Assembly (NCBI GenBank): GCA_963922205.1
Contig: CAWUHX010000069.1
Span: 1,178,001 to 1,242,000, forward strand
DNA: 64,000 nucleotides
Reading direction: 5' to 3'
From: Romanomermis culicivorax
Lineage: Eukaryota > Nematoda > Enoplea > Mermithida > Mermithidae
Positions 34,897 to 46,018 of the stretch are shown here, piece after piece; the first letter of the stretch is position 1; every line of letters begins with the position of its first letter. Under the pieces are notes generated by a model, which ran no database searches, was not told where the DNA came from, and saw nothing but the letters and a program-made list of their open reading frames with translations. A program made the position numbers and the translations under genes.

Positions 34897-35733
34897 CAGT
34901 GTTTTTTTTGTGCCAAAACATGGTTTTTGGCACAAAAAAATTTGGAATGGCACAAAATTTTGAGCGTTTGTGCCAATTGGCACAAATTTTTTGGCTGGTC
35001 AAACATTAAATTTTGTTGATTTTTAGACGTTTTAGGGGCTGAAAATGCAAAAATTTTTCGGCGCTTGGCGCCGAATCAATGAATAATATTTCCTATTCGT
35101 ACATTTGACCCGAACGCGAACGATTTCTCTTAGAACAGTGTTATAGTATCGTTGCAGCAAACTTTAAAGGCTGTCAAGATTGATGAGTGAAAAGAAATTC
35201 TGAATATTCTCTCTTCATTCAGTCAGATTCGGATTTAAAACTGAAATTGTTACTTTTTTGTGTTTGATTGATTCAAATAGAAAAATCGATATCGTTGATA
35301 ATGGCACAATGTTTCGATCGAAAATTAACACGATTTTCGACTTTATTTTCTCTAGTCTTTACATGGTTGTTCAATAAACATAACATAGATATTCGTTCGT
35401 AGTCGAAAATTGAATCAATTTGAACTTCCTGAACAATTCTAGAGCTATTTAAATTGTCTCAGCATTCCATTTCCTTCTGGAATCTCGTGAACTATTTTGT
35501 TGCACAGTTTTTTCTCTTCTCACTGACATGGTTAGCTGAAAAATAGATTGGGCACGATTTTTACAAAAAATTAATGCGTTAAACAACAACTTTTCATCAA
35601 ACTTTTGGCCTGAAACTTTTCCGCAGTTTTCAGTATGTCTCTAGTAAAAAAAATTTTTTTGTGCCATTGGCACAAATTTTTTTGGCCTCTTGTGCCAATT
35701 GGCACAAATGTCCGTGCACAAAAAAAAACGCTG
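34897..35733. mobile_element. hAT-type element, GTGCCAATTGGCAC end words, E-core
   Basis: 837 bp from CAGTGTTTTTTTTGTGCC to GCACAAAAAAAAACGCTG, flanked by GTGCCGAA and CTGCCGAA (7 of 8). The palindrome TTGTGCCAATTGGCACAA recurs in both arms. The E-core has a GGCGCTTGGCGCC dyad and is shared with 50730-52210 and 23900-24650. It directly abuts the preceding element in the same target motif. Confidence 0.92.
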
Positions 35734-35741
35734 CTGCCGAA

Positions 35742-36080
35742 TATCAAAATTTGGATAATGTCGAGTAACATGGGACATACAGTAAATTCACGACGCCGTA
35801 TTCAGAGTGTGAGGATGATTCGCAAGTTCGCACGTGTAGGTAATGACTCATAACTTGCAGAGTTCGTTTCTAGAGGAACGTTGTTTTGATGTCCACTTCC
35901 GCGCTGAAAACACACGAAAAAACGAAGATTTCTGAGGATGTATCACAATAACGTTTACCGAAAATAGCAGCACAATTCACAAAAGTGACGTCATAAGCCT
36001 GTGTCAGTTTCCGCGCGAGATTTTCCCGCTTGAATATAGATTCGGAATCGCTCGCGGAAATTTAGTGGAAATTAATGTTT
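35742..36080. other. Unannotated stretch
   Basis: About 340 bp with higher G+C (GTGACGTCATAAGCC, CCGCGCGAGATTTTCCCG). No coding frame, repeat match or RNA gene was recognised. Confidence 0.4.
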
Positions 36081-36083
36081 TTA

Positions 36084-37465
36084 ACCTCAATTCATACTTC
36101 GTCCGGCATCCGGCATCCGAAAAAAGTTTATTTTTAGATTTTTGATCCGACTAGTTGTCCGGCCTTCCGGCACCGGATGACGTCATTTTTTTCGGATTCC
36201 CACGCTGCCGTCCCATTTTGTTGCCGGAAGACTGGAATTTTTCCAGATCGAAAGAGTAGAAACAGTTTGTACTTTTCCGGATGCCGGAAAGCATGTTTTG
36301 TAAGTAATTTCAATATAGAACCACGTGTTTAATTGGTTTTTGCAGGTGAGCCAAAAAAAGCCGACCGATGCTGACTTCCATAACTTTTGAACGGATAAAG
36401 CTTTTTCAATGAGAATTGCTGCATTAGAATCAATGTCCTGTTTTTGCTAAAAAGGCTAAATTTTATGCTCCTAGCATTTATGGTTAGTGTACAAACAGTA
36501 ATTCAGTAAAAGTGGTCATTTTTCAAAAAATAAAAATTGTGAAATCAATGTAAAAGTTCTCTTATTGTGAGAAAAGTTTTGAGAAGGTTTTTACGCACAA
36601 TAATACCTTAAAACTCACCCAGATTTATAAGTCAAACGTAATTTAAACTGATTAACTTTTTGTTTTAATATGGGGCAAAATTTGCCAAAATCAAGGGCTT
36701 TTGTTTTGAAATTGGGAAAAAACAAAATCAAAACAAAATCAATTCTGTCATTGACCAGATCGATATAACGATTGAAATTATTGGTGTAATATAATGTAGG
36801 ACACGATAAAACGGTTCTCTTGTAGTTTACAGCTGTTTTACGGTTCTCATGTTTGGATTTGGTGCACTTTTCTGTTGTAAATCATGTTGATTTTCTAAAT
36901 TTTCGTCAATTTTTCAAAATTTGTTTGCAGAAAAACCGACATTTTGTATTTTTGATTCTGGTCAGTCAATATACGAGCAACCTGGCTGAAACTTTGCGGT
37001 TTTTATGCCAGATGATTTATCTATCGACGGCAGGAAACCGCATTAAAAAAGCTTAAACCGTTTGAAAGCTATGAAAGTCAGTACCGGTCGCCTTTTTTTG
37101 GCTCACCCACAATGTATGTGGGAGATATTGATTTTTTAGTCAAGGCAAAATTTTGTGTTTTTAATCATGACGTTCGTTTAATTTTTGATTGCTGAATATT
37201 TTGACTGTTTTTTTCGTTCTTGAAACCATATATGTGCAGGGTAGTCATATAAAAACTTTTTTCTAGCCGTAATTATCTAAACATAGTAAAATCAAGAATA
37301 AATTGTCATCCGGCCTTCCCGGTGCCGGAAGAAGTATGAATTGCCATCTGATCTGGCAAATTGCTTGCATTCCGATCCGAATTCGGATGCCGGAAGCCGG
37401 ATTCCCGGATGCCGGACACTGAATGTCGGAAGCTAAAAATAACTTGCCGGGCGCCGGACGCCTGC
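36084..37465. mobile_element. Long MITE with TCCGGCATCCGG palindromes (ATTCATACTTC end)
   Basis: The left end after TTA reads ACCTCAATTCATACTTCG followed by repeated CCGGCATCCGG and CCGGC-rich words. The right part has GGATGCCGGACACTG and CCGGGCGCCGG. It is the inverted relative of 59007-59958, sharing GATGACGTCAT, GCATGTTTTGTAAGTAATT-like and TAGCCGTAATTAT blocks. The right terminus is truncated. An unrelated element is inserted at 36345-37107. Confidence 0.7.
36345..37107. mobile_element. Inverted-repeat element, GGTGAGCCAAAAAAAG ends
   Basis: 763 bp from GGTGAGCCAAAAAAAGCCGA to TCGCCTTTTTTTGGCTCACC. The host repeat's unoccupied counterpart near 59715-59735 (in reverse: TTTTTGCATATACAATG) shows where it went in. 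I found no coding frame for a transposase; a short frame at 36853-37056 has no recognisable domain. Confidence 0.75.
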
Positions 37466-37495
37466 TTTGTCCTTTCTGCATTATGTGCAGAACTA

Positions 37496-37739
37496 TAGTC
37501 TGTTTTTCTTGAAATGCTTCCAAATAATGAAAGTGGAAAGCAAGTAGTTTTTCGGATTTTTGCGATTTTCTGATAAACAATATATCATGTGGGACTGGAA
37601 ATTTGTGAGCATACTGTCCTAACCTTTACCAATTTTTTGAGTGAAAAATTTACAGTAAGAATTTTATGTAAACGATTTTGAGGACAGTACTAATTTGCGT
37701 CACTTTTCTATTTGGAAGCATTTTATAAAAAACAGACTA
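37496..37739. mobile_element. TA-flanked MITE, TAGTCTGTTTTT ends, copy 1
   Basis: 244 bp with inverted ends TAGTCTGTTTTTC and AAAAACAGACTA and TA on each side, as in Tc1/mariner insertions. The flanking sequence without the element is found at 44693-44775 (GTAGAACTAGGAAAGGTGAA), a paralogous empty site. Confidence 0.88.
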
Positions 37740-37787
37740 TAGGAAAAGTGAACTCTATCTACAATGGAAGTGAACACTATTGTCTTT

Positions 37788-40084
37788 CTAAGAAAAAATT
37801 CCTAATCCGAATACTAAATCGGCAATAACGAAGCCCAGGTATGCTTTGGATAAGACTTTGCCACCTAGATAAGCCGCACCACCTCTTAAAAGGTCACCTC
37901 TCTTCAGTAAGCTTTGCCCCCATTGCACAGCAATATCGCCAGCAGCACCCACACCACCCATCAATGCAAGAATGCCACTTTTTTGGCCAGTCCCCATCCA
38001 TGGCAGAACCAGTCCCCATCCATGGCAGAACCAATGACCCCTTTCATCATTTGGAAATAAATAGCCTTGTTCACAAATTTGCCTATTTTGACGACACCTT
38101 TCATCGTATCTGACATTTTTGCTGCATGTTCGTCCTTGAATACTAGCTCAGAATTATCTTCTTCCTCTTCAACTCGCAGACATTTTTGATCAACAGCTCT
38201 TCTCCTGCGTGGCAGACATTCATCATATTCAAGTGCATCATTTCCATTTGGAAATGAACCATCAAATTCATATTTTATACTTTTGTCTGTATCGTGAAAG
38301 ATTCTCGGTCGAATCAAACTGGTGTTTATTTTTTCTAAGCCCGCATTTGACAATTGCTTTTTAAAAAAGTTTTTCAAATGATTCAAGTCGGTGTTATGCT
38401 CATTCGGGAAGATGATATGAAATGCTGCAAGATTATATGAAATGCATGCCAGCTGCAAGATGATATGAAATGCCCTTTCAGTATTACCAAGTGTTGCATG
38501 AATATGGAATCGATTTACACTTTCAACACCTTCAAATTCGTCAACCCTGATTCCCATCAATATGTTGTCATATCCATATGGCGTAAAAATTTGCTTCTCA
38601 GCTGCGAACCCTTTCATTTGAGCTTCAAATTCCCTCAGACTATTGGTATACATAGAGTGGATATTAAGCTCACTTTGTAAAATCCTACTTGGTATACGTT
38701 GATCCTGTTGATTAATCAACATCTTGGAGAAATAATGATTTGAAAATAAAGTTCTAATTTGATCCCAATGTGATGGATCAAAACCAGTTGTTTCATGTGT
38801 GATTGTATCATGAATCCACAGACCCAGAAACGGATTCATCTCATTTTCCATATCCACCAGATGTTCATACCCCTGGTCATTTATAGACAAGATGAGCAAC
38901 TTGTTGAGACCAGTATTCATAAGAATGCCTGTTATTGGACCTGAGACAGAGGCACTTATACTATTCTTCGACATTGATATGACTACCCCACTTGATTCTG
39001 ATGATCGTATAAGGAACACATCCACAGGATTCAACTCATCGGAGCTGTGCTTCAATTTATATGCCGGGTTTCCCTAAACCTATGGTCATTATAGCGCCAA
39101 AAATATAATGCCCAAGAGTGCTTGTTCTGTGTTGATGACCTATAGTCTGTTTTTTATAAGATGCTTCCAAATAAAAAACCGACACAAATCAGTACTGTCG
39201 TTAAAATCGTTTCCATAGAGGTCTTACTGCAAAATTTTTCACTGGAAAAATTGTAAAAGGTGAGGTCAGTATGTTCACAAATTTGCAGTCCTATATGGTA
39301 TGCTGCTTATCAGAAAATCGTGAAAATCTGAAATACTACTTGCTTTCCACTTTCATTATTCAGAAGCATTTCAAGAAAAACATACTATAAAAAGGCATCA
39401 ATCTTGCTCAATTGCACCAACAGTTGCTTCCTAATTTCGAAAAAATTATAATGGTACTGGTCATGTTCGAGCTTTATTATTTGATTTAAAAAATGTATCA
39501 ACCCGTTTTTATTTTCGATTTGGACCCACTTTGCGGAAAATTCTGCACCGTTTATGTCATTCGTTTGCCCAAAATATATGGTATTGATGAGCATGAATTT
39601 AGAATTGGACAAAAAATCTAGAAGTAAATCATCAATTCAGACAGCTGTTTGAATGATACTGCCTTCGTCAGAGGACTCGCGTGCTTCAAAGATTATTGGG
39701 GGCGAATCCGTAACCCACTTTTTTTGATCATATTCCAATGTGGCCAGCTTTTCCAGACAAGATCCCGCGTAAATTGATGTTATTTTTATTGAATGTAATA
39801 TTTTAAAGTTGTACTGCAAAGCACCATAAACGAAATGCAGGAAATTTTCTTTTGATAATGTGAATTTCAATTGTTCATCATTAGAAACTGAATTCGAATT
39901 CTTTGTAAAGATTTAAAAAAAGGGCTCTGAAAATTGTGTAACTAGTTCCGAACAACGGCTGATTTTTAGTTTCTGTGATCAAATCAGTCATTTTCAATTC
40001 ACGCCATAATGTTGCATCTTGCGGATCCCGTCCAAACAAGTTTATTACTCTATAAAATGTCGCATCAACAACAAAATCTTCCAT
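37788..40084 (-). pseudogene. Unrecognised large coding relic, broken into five frames
   Basis: Open frames on the minus strand run consecutively: 40084-39881 (67 codons), 39870-39637, 39612-39385, 39055-37961 (364 codons) and 37997-37788. They have ordinary protein composition rather than shadow-frame composition. One in-frame TGA separates the second and third. A frame change at an A-run separates the first and second. A TA-flanked MITE (39143-39387) sits between the third and fourth, and a 22-bp tandem duplication near 37990-38034 lies where the last two frames meet. The final part is rich in Gly and hydrophobic residues, and the 364-codon part has a basic RRRR patch near its C-terminal third. 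I do not recognise the family. It could be a dead host, transferred or effector-like gene. Confidence 0.5.
39143..39387. mobile_element. TA-flanked MITE, copy 2 (inverted to copy 1)
   Basis: 245 bp, the reverse complement of 37496-37739 (GCTTTCCACTTTCATTATT versus its inverse), with TA on both sides. Reading across the site without the element keeps an open frame on the minus strand, so it landed in coding sequence. Confidence 0.85.
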
Positions 40085-40409
40085 AGTTGATTGTTCATTA
40101 GAAGTGAAACTACGGTAAGAGTAGTTATACGGGCCCGTTCAGGGGATACACAAAAGATACCCTGTACAAACATACTCTTCGACGTTTTTCACCTTAACTG
40201 TGTGGGCCCGGGCCTATTCGAAATGTAGCTGTGAAAGATAGCTTGTGAATATTTTGCTCAAACTAATTTCGTTCAGATTGAATGTGACTGTTACTGTACG
40301 TAAAGCTGATTTTTTATTTTGTATACAGTAAGTAGTATAGACGATAAAAATCATTCAACAACAAAGTATCCAGAGGTTATAAAACGACGGAAACTAAACC
40401 AATCTTCTT

Positions 40410-40886
40410 TCACATTTTTATAAAGACGAAAAACATCACAATTTTCAGAAAATTCGTTCTTTCCCTCTTCATTTCCGCACAATCTAGACTGATGTTTAAC
40501 AATGCGCAACAAATAGCAAATATTTTACAGGGTTTGGCAGGAGTGAGACGAATCAGGCTTCGTTGCCCAAGGCATGCAAACTTTAGTTTTAAGCAGCCAC
40601 TAGCCCATTCAATGGTATTTCTTGGTTTTTGGTGAAACTTATTGTACAAGGCTTCCGGATCTTCGTTCATATGCAAATAAGGTGTTAACAGCCATTGTTT
40701 GCAGGGGTAACTGGAGACCCCCAGAAGAACCCCGTCAAGCTCACCATTTTCCAGGTGTCTCCTCAACTAGCTGAAAGCAAGGACGCGACTATCATGTGCC
40801 CAACCTGGCCAATTGGCATACACATCGAGGAAACGACCATCACTGTCGCAAATGGGTTGGCAGTTGATAGAATGCCATACCTCAAA
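40410..40886 (-). pseudogene. PIF/Harbinger transposase (HARBI1-like) C-terminal part
   Basis: Minus-strand translation shows VWHSINCQPICDSDGRFLDV, then YANWPGWAHDSRV with the second catalytic Asp, then a TAG stop, then LLGVSSYPCKQWLLTPYL (normally LGDSGYPL.PWLLTPY), PRNTIEWASGCLKLKF with the catalytic Glu, and CKIFAICCALLNI. The N-terminal third with the first Asp is absent. The TAG and the D-to-V change in LGDSGYP show it is inactive. Confidence 0.9.
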
Positions 40887-42175
40887 TCAGATACATAATG
40901 TAACTATTAGAGAAAATGAACATATCTCTCTCTCTTCAGCGTCGAGCTGAACGGAGGGAAAATACTTGCTCAAAGTGGTTTAACCAAACCTTGCTATAGA
41001 GGGTCTATTTAGGGAATAGTACATGCCCTATCCCAACCATTAAATTCATGTTTTTGCGTTCAAATTCGTAACTTTTGGATAAGGATAAATTTTTTGGACA
41101 AAATTGTCAACTTGGCAGTGTTGTGTAAAAAAGAGTCTTCAGTGTTGTGTAAAAAAGAGTCTGCAGTGTTGTGTAAAAAAGAGGCATTATCTGAAAATTT
41201 GACTATCTGTGTACGATATTTGTTAGTTAACAATCCGTCATTTTTTTCGCAATCTTCGAAACTGTAGCCTTTGAATACAAGCCAAAAAATTTCGCAAAAA
41301 AAAAAAAAAAATAAGGATTACGCGTTCGATTAGAATTCAATAATATTCAACGGAGAAAAAGTTCGCCTTTTGAGTCTTATTTCCAATTGATCCACACATG
41401 CTAAAGCCATCCGTTGGTAGCGTGTCACTGAACACAACAATTACATCAAGAAAAAAACTTGTAGGCATAGTTTCAAAAATTTCTGCATTTTAACCCAGGG
41501 TCAAACCAAGTCTAAATTTTTCATCTAACCTTGAACGTGATTAGCTTGAACGTCTTTTGAGAAACTTTGGATAAACATATGACATAATTTTAGACGTGAG
41601 TTAGACGCGTTTAGCATTGAACGCTTTTAGAGAAATCTATCCCTGGATTATGAGTGACATTCAACCCTCGATTACTGTAATCGGCCTTTAATCACCCAAC
41701 AAACTCATCACTCTAAGAAGTTAAATTTGTGGGAATGTGACAATACAAATTTTAAATGAAGAAGGTTAGACTTTAATTGGTTTCCCACACATACATGTTT
41801 AAATAATTTAAACTCAATAGAAAAATTAAAAACTCAAATGATCATTCATTTTTCACTTTTACAGTATATACTTCATTTTCCGTATGTATAAGGCTAACTT
41901 ATCATGAACAAACTTGCATCTCTCAAATAATTTCTGGTTTGACTTTCTGGTGAACTGTGCTCACCATTGCAGTTTTCCGGTTCTGTATTTTTCGGGAACC
42001 ACACGAAAGTATGCGATTATGAGAGCTGCAACTGACCGTAATTGCCCGCCCCAAAATTTGAGGCCACAAAACTACCGGCCAACTATGCCTACGGCTTTAG
42101 GGATGAAACACTGTGCAAGAAAAATTAATAAATGCTCAAAATGTCATTACGCATGATGGAGGGCAATGCCATTCT
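40887..42175. other. Intergenic stretch, low information
   Basis: Apart from a three-unit tandem repeat at 41116 and a poly-A run near 41298, I see no coding signal or element ends. Short frames at 41914-42156 look spurious. Confidence 0.4.
41116..41184. repeat. 24-bp tandem repeat, three units
   Basis: Three nearly identical units CAGTGTTGTGTAAAAAAGAG plus three or four bases, at 41116, 41140 and 41164. No function suggested. Confidence 0.9.
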
Positions 42176-43280
42176 GGGACCTGTTGCATAAAAGACTTGT
42201 ACTCGTTACAAGTCCTACGAGCCAAAAATTACTTGTTAATTCCGTTGCATAAAAGTCACAAGTTACAAGCTACAAGTACAAGTCCCACAAGTGAAATTTT
42301 TGCTACAACTGTAATTTACGAACTGGTGTTGCATAAAAGCACTCGTAACGATTAAAGGTCCTACAAGAGAAATTTTACAAGCGCAGTGTTGCATAAAACT
42401 ATGTGTAGCTACAAGTCAGTTACAGGCGTAGTTAAACATTTTAACACATTTTTTGTTGAATTTACAAGTCGTACAAGTTGGGCTTTGCACAAAAGTATCA
42501 GTGCTACAATTGTAAAAAGTTGTAATGGATGGAGCAGCCATTTTCCTTTAGAGTCATATAGACTTTGTTCATATTTATGGATTAATTCGTTGTGATATTT
42601 AACTCTTTGTAAAATGTAGATTAAAAATCAATTACAAGTCCTACAAATGTTTCTCGCATACACGAATGGGGGGGGGGGGCTGGGAGGATTTGGGGGAGGG
42701 GTGTAGACCCCTCCAGCGAAAAATTCGCCCTATACGTTGTACAGGAACATTACTGGGATTTGGCCCTCCCCGAAAAAATTTTTTCTCCGTGCATGTATGG
42801 TTTTCCGTATTTAGGCTATTATGGATAGTTTTTCTTCAAAGTATAGATTCTGAAGACGATTTTATAGAAAAAAGGAATAATACACGTCGACAACAAGTAT
42901 TTCGTCCTCTAATTTTGATTGTTACAGCATTGTTGATGGCATTGTTACAAGTTGTACAACTGTAAAAAAATTTTATGCAACGGTTTTCCATATACTTGTA
43001 ATATACTTGTAGAACATGTAAAATCGCCCTATAAAAATGCATTCATAAAAAACGCTTGTAATTTATACTTATAGGGCTTACAACCTCGAGAAACTACAAT
43101 TGTAAATTACAAGTCCTACAATCGTAACACACTTGACTTGTAAAATTGACTCTGAACTAGTAATTTTTTGCTTGTAGACAAAAAATTTATATGCAACGCC
43201 AACGTGTATGACTGGTAGCTTTTTTCACTCGTAACTTGCAACTCGTAGCTTGTAAATTGTACGTTTTATGCACCGGGCCC
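42176..43280. mobile_element. Inverted-repeat element built of GTTGCATAAAA and ACAAGT words
   Basis: The outer ends GGGACCTGTTGCATAAAA and TTTTATGCACCGGGCCC are inverted repeats. The left arm restarts with GTTGCATAAAA at 42184, 42243, 42330 and 42389, each followed by ACTTGTA or TACAAGT words. The right arm mirrors them (TTACAAGTCCTACA, TATGCAACG). The centre at about 42663-42780 is G-rich. No transposase frame. It abuts an unrecognised coding relic at 43282. Confidence 0.75.
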
Positions 43281-43281
43281 G

Positions 43282-43720
43282 TGGAGAGCATCGATTTCAG
43301 CAATCTGCTCAGACCACTGGAAGCAGCGTTAAGCGGGCTGCCATCGTTTTTGGTGATGATCATTTCGGCCAGCCTATCAATGTAGCCAGCTACCAATGAG
43401 TCATGGGGATAAGGGCAAGCCGCTTCGTTTATGTCAGGAATGAACCTTTGTAGGCCGAAAGTGAGAAAAAGCAATATGGGGTAAGAAGTGCCAAGCCCAA
43501 CATAGGCCAGTGTTTCGTGGGACAGTGTTGTGATGTTGGGAATGTTTAAGTACTTCAAAACCCGCTGGAACTAAAATTCGTATGTCGAAGGCCAAGGCAC
43601 ACACATGAGACAGCGGCTCTGAGGGTACGTTTTTCGGGCATGAAACCGATTTTCCGAGCCAGCTCATAGAGTTTTATGTCAGGAAAGTAGAATTGCTAGA
43701 AAGCATCTATTCATCACTTC
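43282..43720 (-). pseudogene. Unrecognised coding fragment
   Basis: Two overlapping minus-strand frames read as one protein if a single frameshift near 43555 is allowed: one ends in GFEVLK, the other continues VLKYLNIPNITTLSHETLAY. The second frame runs into the 42176-43280 element. Composition looks protein-like (leucine-rich, with DINEAACPYPHDSLVAGYID). I do not recognise the family. Confidence 0.35.
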
Positions 43721-44452
43721 AGACATATTCAATCAACTGTGCCCAACATCGTGATTGGCCGAATTCTTACAAAAAATCTGATTCCATAAACCTTGAAATC
43801 CTGCTTTCAACAAATTGGATTACTTATTCTTTCCTCCATTTCTGATGACCAGTGATCCCTCATGCTTGAAACGTCTCAACGCTCACAAGACAACATAGTG
43901 CAATGTGGTAATTTGTCAATGAAAAATTTAGGATATCGAAGATGAAATTTTTGTTTGAATTCTCGATTTTTTTTATTTTTGATTTTTTCTTGTTGATTTT
44001 TGACCCTTGTCTTTATTTGGGGAAAAATTTTCAGTGGAAAAAATGGTGATTGTTGCGCAATAATTTTTAATATAAATTGCAGGACCGTATACGCGCGATC
44101 CAAAATTCTTTGGACTTATTCTCCAGTAAAAATGGACCATGCACTTGTTTGCTGGATATCACAATTTCACACATCTTATATACATGTAAATATGTGGTCC
44201 ACTGTTTCGTGTTATTTATCATTGATTATGTGTTATCATTTAGGTCCGCTATTGATTTACGATTATATTGCATAATTTCCCATCGAATTTCGATTCCCGA
44301 TTCTTGATGAGAACTTGAGCAGGGTATTCATCTGGGCTTGGAGAATTTGATTACTGATGTTGTTGCATTCGTTCAAGCCATCATTTTATGTTATAATATA
44401 ACACAGCTGCACATAGGAGAATGGAAGGGCAAACCATTCTACATGAGACCCT
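43721..44452. other. Unannotated stretch
   Basis: AT-rich with short frames only. No element ends or RNA gene seen. Confidence 0.35.
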
Positions 44453-44652
44453 GGACACCTCCTGACCTGAAAAAAAATCGTCAACACCCCCTGAACTTTT
44501 TGAAGACAGCATTTTTGATGATTTTTATGCATATTTTGTATGAAAAACCGTGCTTGTGAAACTTTTTATTGTTTTTTGTTCACCCATCCCACACCCCCCT
44601 GATGAAACGTCTGAGATCCCTCCCCCATGGGAAATTCTCGCTGTGCATGTGT
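44453..44652. repeat. 205-bp dispersed repeat, copy 2
   Basis: Collinear with 16703-16908 (ATCGTCAACACCCCC, CATATTTTGTATGAAAAA, GATGAAACGTCTGAG, GGGAAATTCTCGC). Immediately downstream, 44693-44775 is the element-free version of the flanks of the MITE at 37496. Confidence 0.75.
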
Positions 44653-45271
44653 GTAATGTAATGTGCCATTTGTCAACCTAATATATTTGTCTTTTCTGCA
44701 TTATGTGTAGAACTAGGAAAGGTGAACTCTAGACTGGAAGTGAACACTATTGTCTTTCTAGGAAAAAATTCCTAATTCTTGAGACACGGAGAATACTTCC
44801 GGACCAAAAGCGCAAAACAAAATTGAGCTTTGCATGCATATTTCTGATGAATTTTTCAATTAGAAAACTCTTAGTTGGAATCACTAATCCCTGTTAAAAA
44901 GTCCTCTATCCTTTGGTGTCAGTAGACTCTAACCTGTCCAACCTAACTTCATCAAATGTAGACGTATGCCAATGTCTATTATTTTACGGGTAGAACGCAT
45001 CAAAATTAATGGTTTGATTTGATTGTAATACGTTTTGGTGATGCATTTTGTATCAAAAAACTCTATGGCATGTCCGTTGTCTGACATGAAGTGTGAAAAT
45101 ATTGAGTTATGGTCAATATTTGTCAGGAATTTCAAACGTATTGTTCCTTTTTTTGTCAAATGTCCATGAGACCAGAAATCGTTTTCACTCTGTTAGAACC
45201 TTCTTGAGGAAGTTCCTTAAGGGAAACAATGGCCCACCAGGTTAAACACAGGATCTAACCAAAGGAATACT

Positions 45272-45342
45272 GGTCTGGATGACCCAGTGGTTACAGCTCT
45301 CGACTCAGAAGCTCAAAATTCAGGGATCAAACCCCAGTGCAA
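45272..45342 (+). repeat. tRNA-like sequence, possible SINE head
   Basis: GATGACCCAGTGGTTACAGC resembles a tRNA A box, and GGGATCAAACC 42 bp further resembles a B box. The acceptor arms do not pair convincingly and no canonical anticodon loop was found, so I read it as a decayed tRNA-derived repeat rather than a gene. Confidence 0.4.
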
Positions 45343-45489
45343 GCAAGAATTTATTAAAAATTATCCTAATGGTCATAGTCTGAAGAGTTTATTCCCAATT
45401 GAGTGAATTTCCATGTGAGCAATTGCAAAAATAAGCGAATTCCCAGTTGAGCGATTGTCAGTAACACGATTCCCAAACGAATACAGTAA

Positions 45490-45781
45490 GGGTCCAACTA
45501 TACTTTGCCGTACGGCGCCGTGGCGCCGTACGGCAAAGTACGGCACGTACGTATAGCAGCTACTTATCATGCGCCGTATGGCGCCGCGCGGCACCGTACG
45601 TCACGTAAATATAGCAGCTACTTATTATTTTAATTTACTTATTATCATTTGCCACCGTACGGCGCCGTACGTCGTGAAGCCACTCATCAGGCGCCGTACG
45701 GCGCGTGCGGCGAAGTATAGCAGCTCAATGTAGTGTCGTACGGCACCGTACGGCGCCGTACGGCGAAGTATAGTTGGCCCC
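45490..45781. mobile_element. Harbinger-type MITE with TACGGCGCCGTA palindromes
   Basis: 292 bp between TAA duplications (45487-45489 and 45782-45784). The ends GGGTCCAACTATACTTTGCC and GCGAAGTATAGTTGGCCCC are inverted. The interior is a string of CGTACGGCGCCGTACGG palindromes with GTATAGCAGCTACTTAT spacers repeated three times. The 3-bp TAA duplication and GGG ends fit the PIF/Harbinger group. Confidence 0.85.
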
Positions 45782-46018
45782 TAAGATCCCATGCACATGA
45801 TATTTCATAGTATAGTTTTTCGTGATTTTATGCACATAGCAGACCAATTTCAGGCCATTATGATGAGTAGAATCTAACGTTTTTACTGTTTCGAAACAGT
45901 AAAAGCGTGCCTGGAAAACAGTGCTTAAGCATAGGGAATCATTGAAAAACGTGTACCGAGTATGTAAAAAATGTGTCCCCGAGACGTTTTTAAATTTTTC
46001 CAAGTATGCAAAACGAAC

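Noticed and set aside
42176-43280. Regularly spaced repeats suggestive of a CRISPR array
   Set aside because: Spacing is irregular, the repeats are AT-rich parts of an inverted-repeat element, and the sequence is eukaryotic.
45272-45342. Candidate tRNA gene
   Set aside because: A and B boxes are only approximate and acceptor and anticodon stems do not fold; kept as a tRNA-like repeat only.
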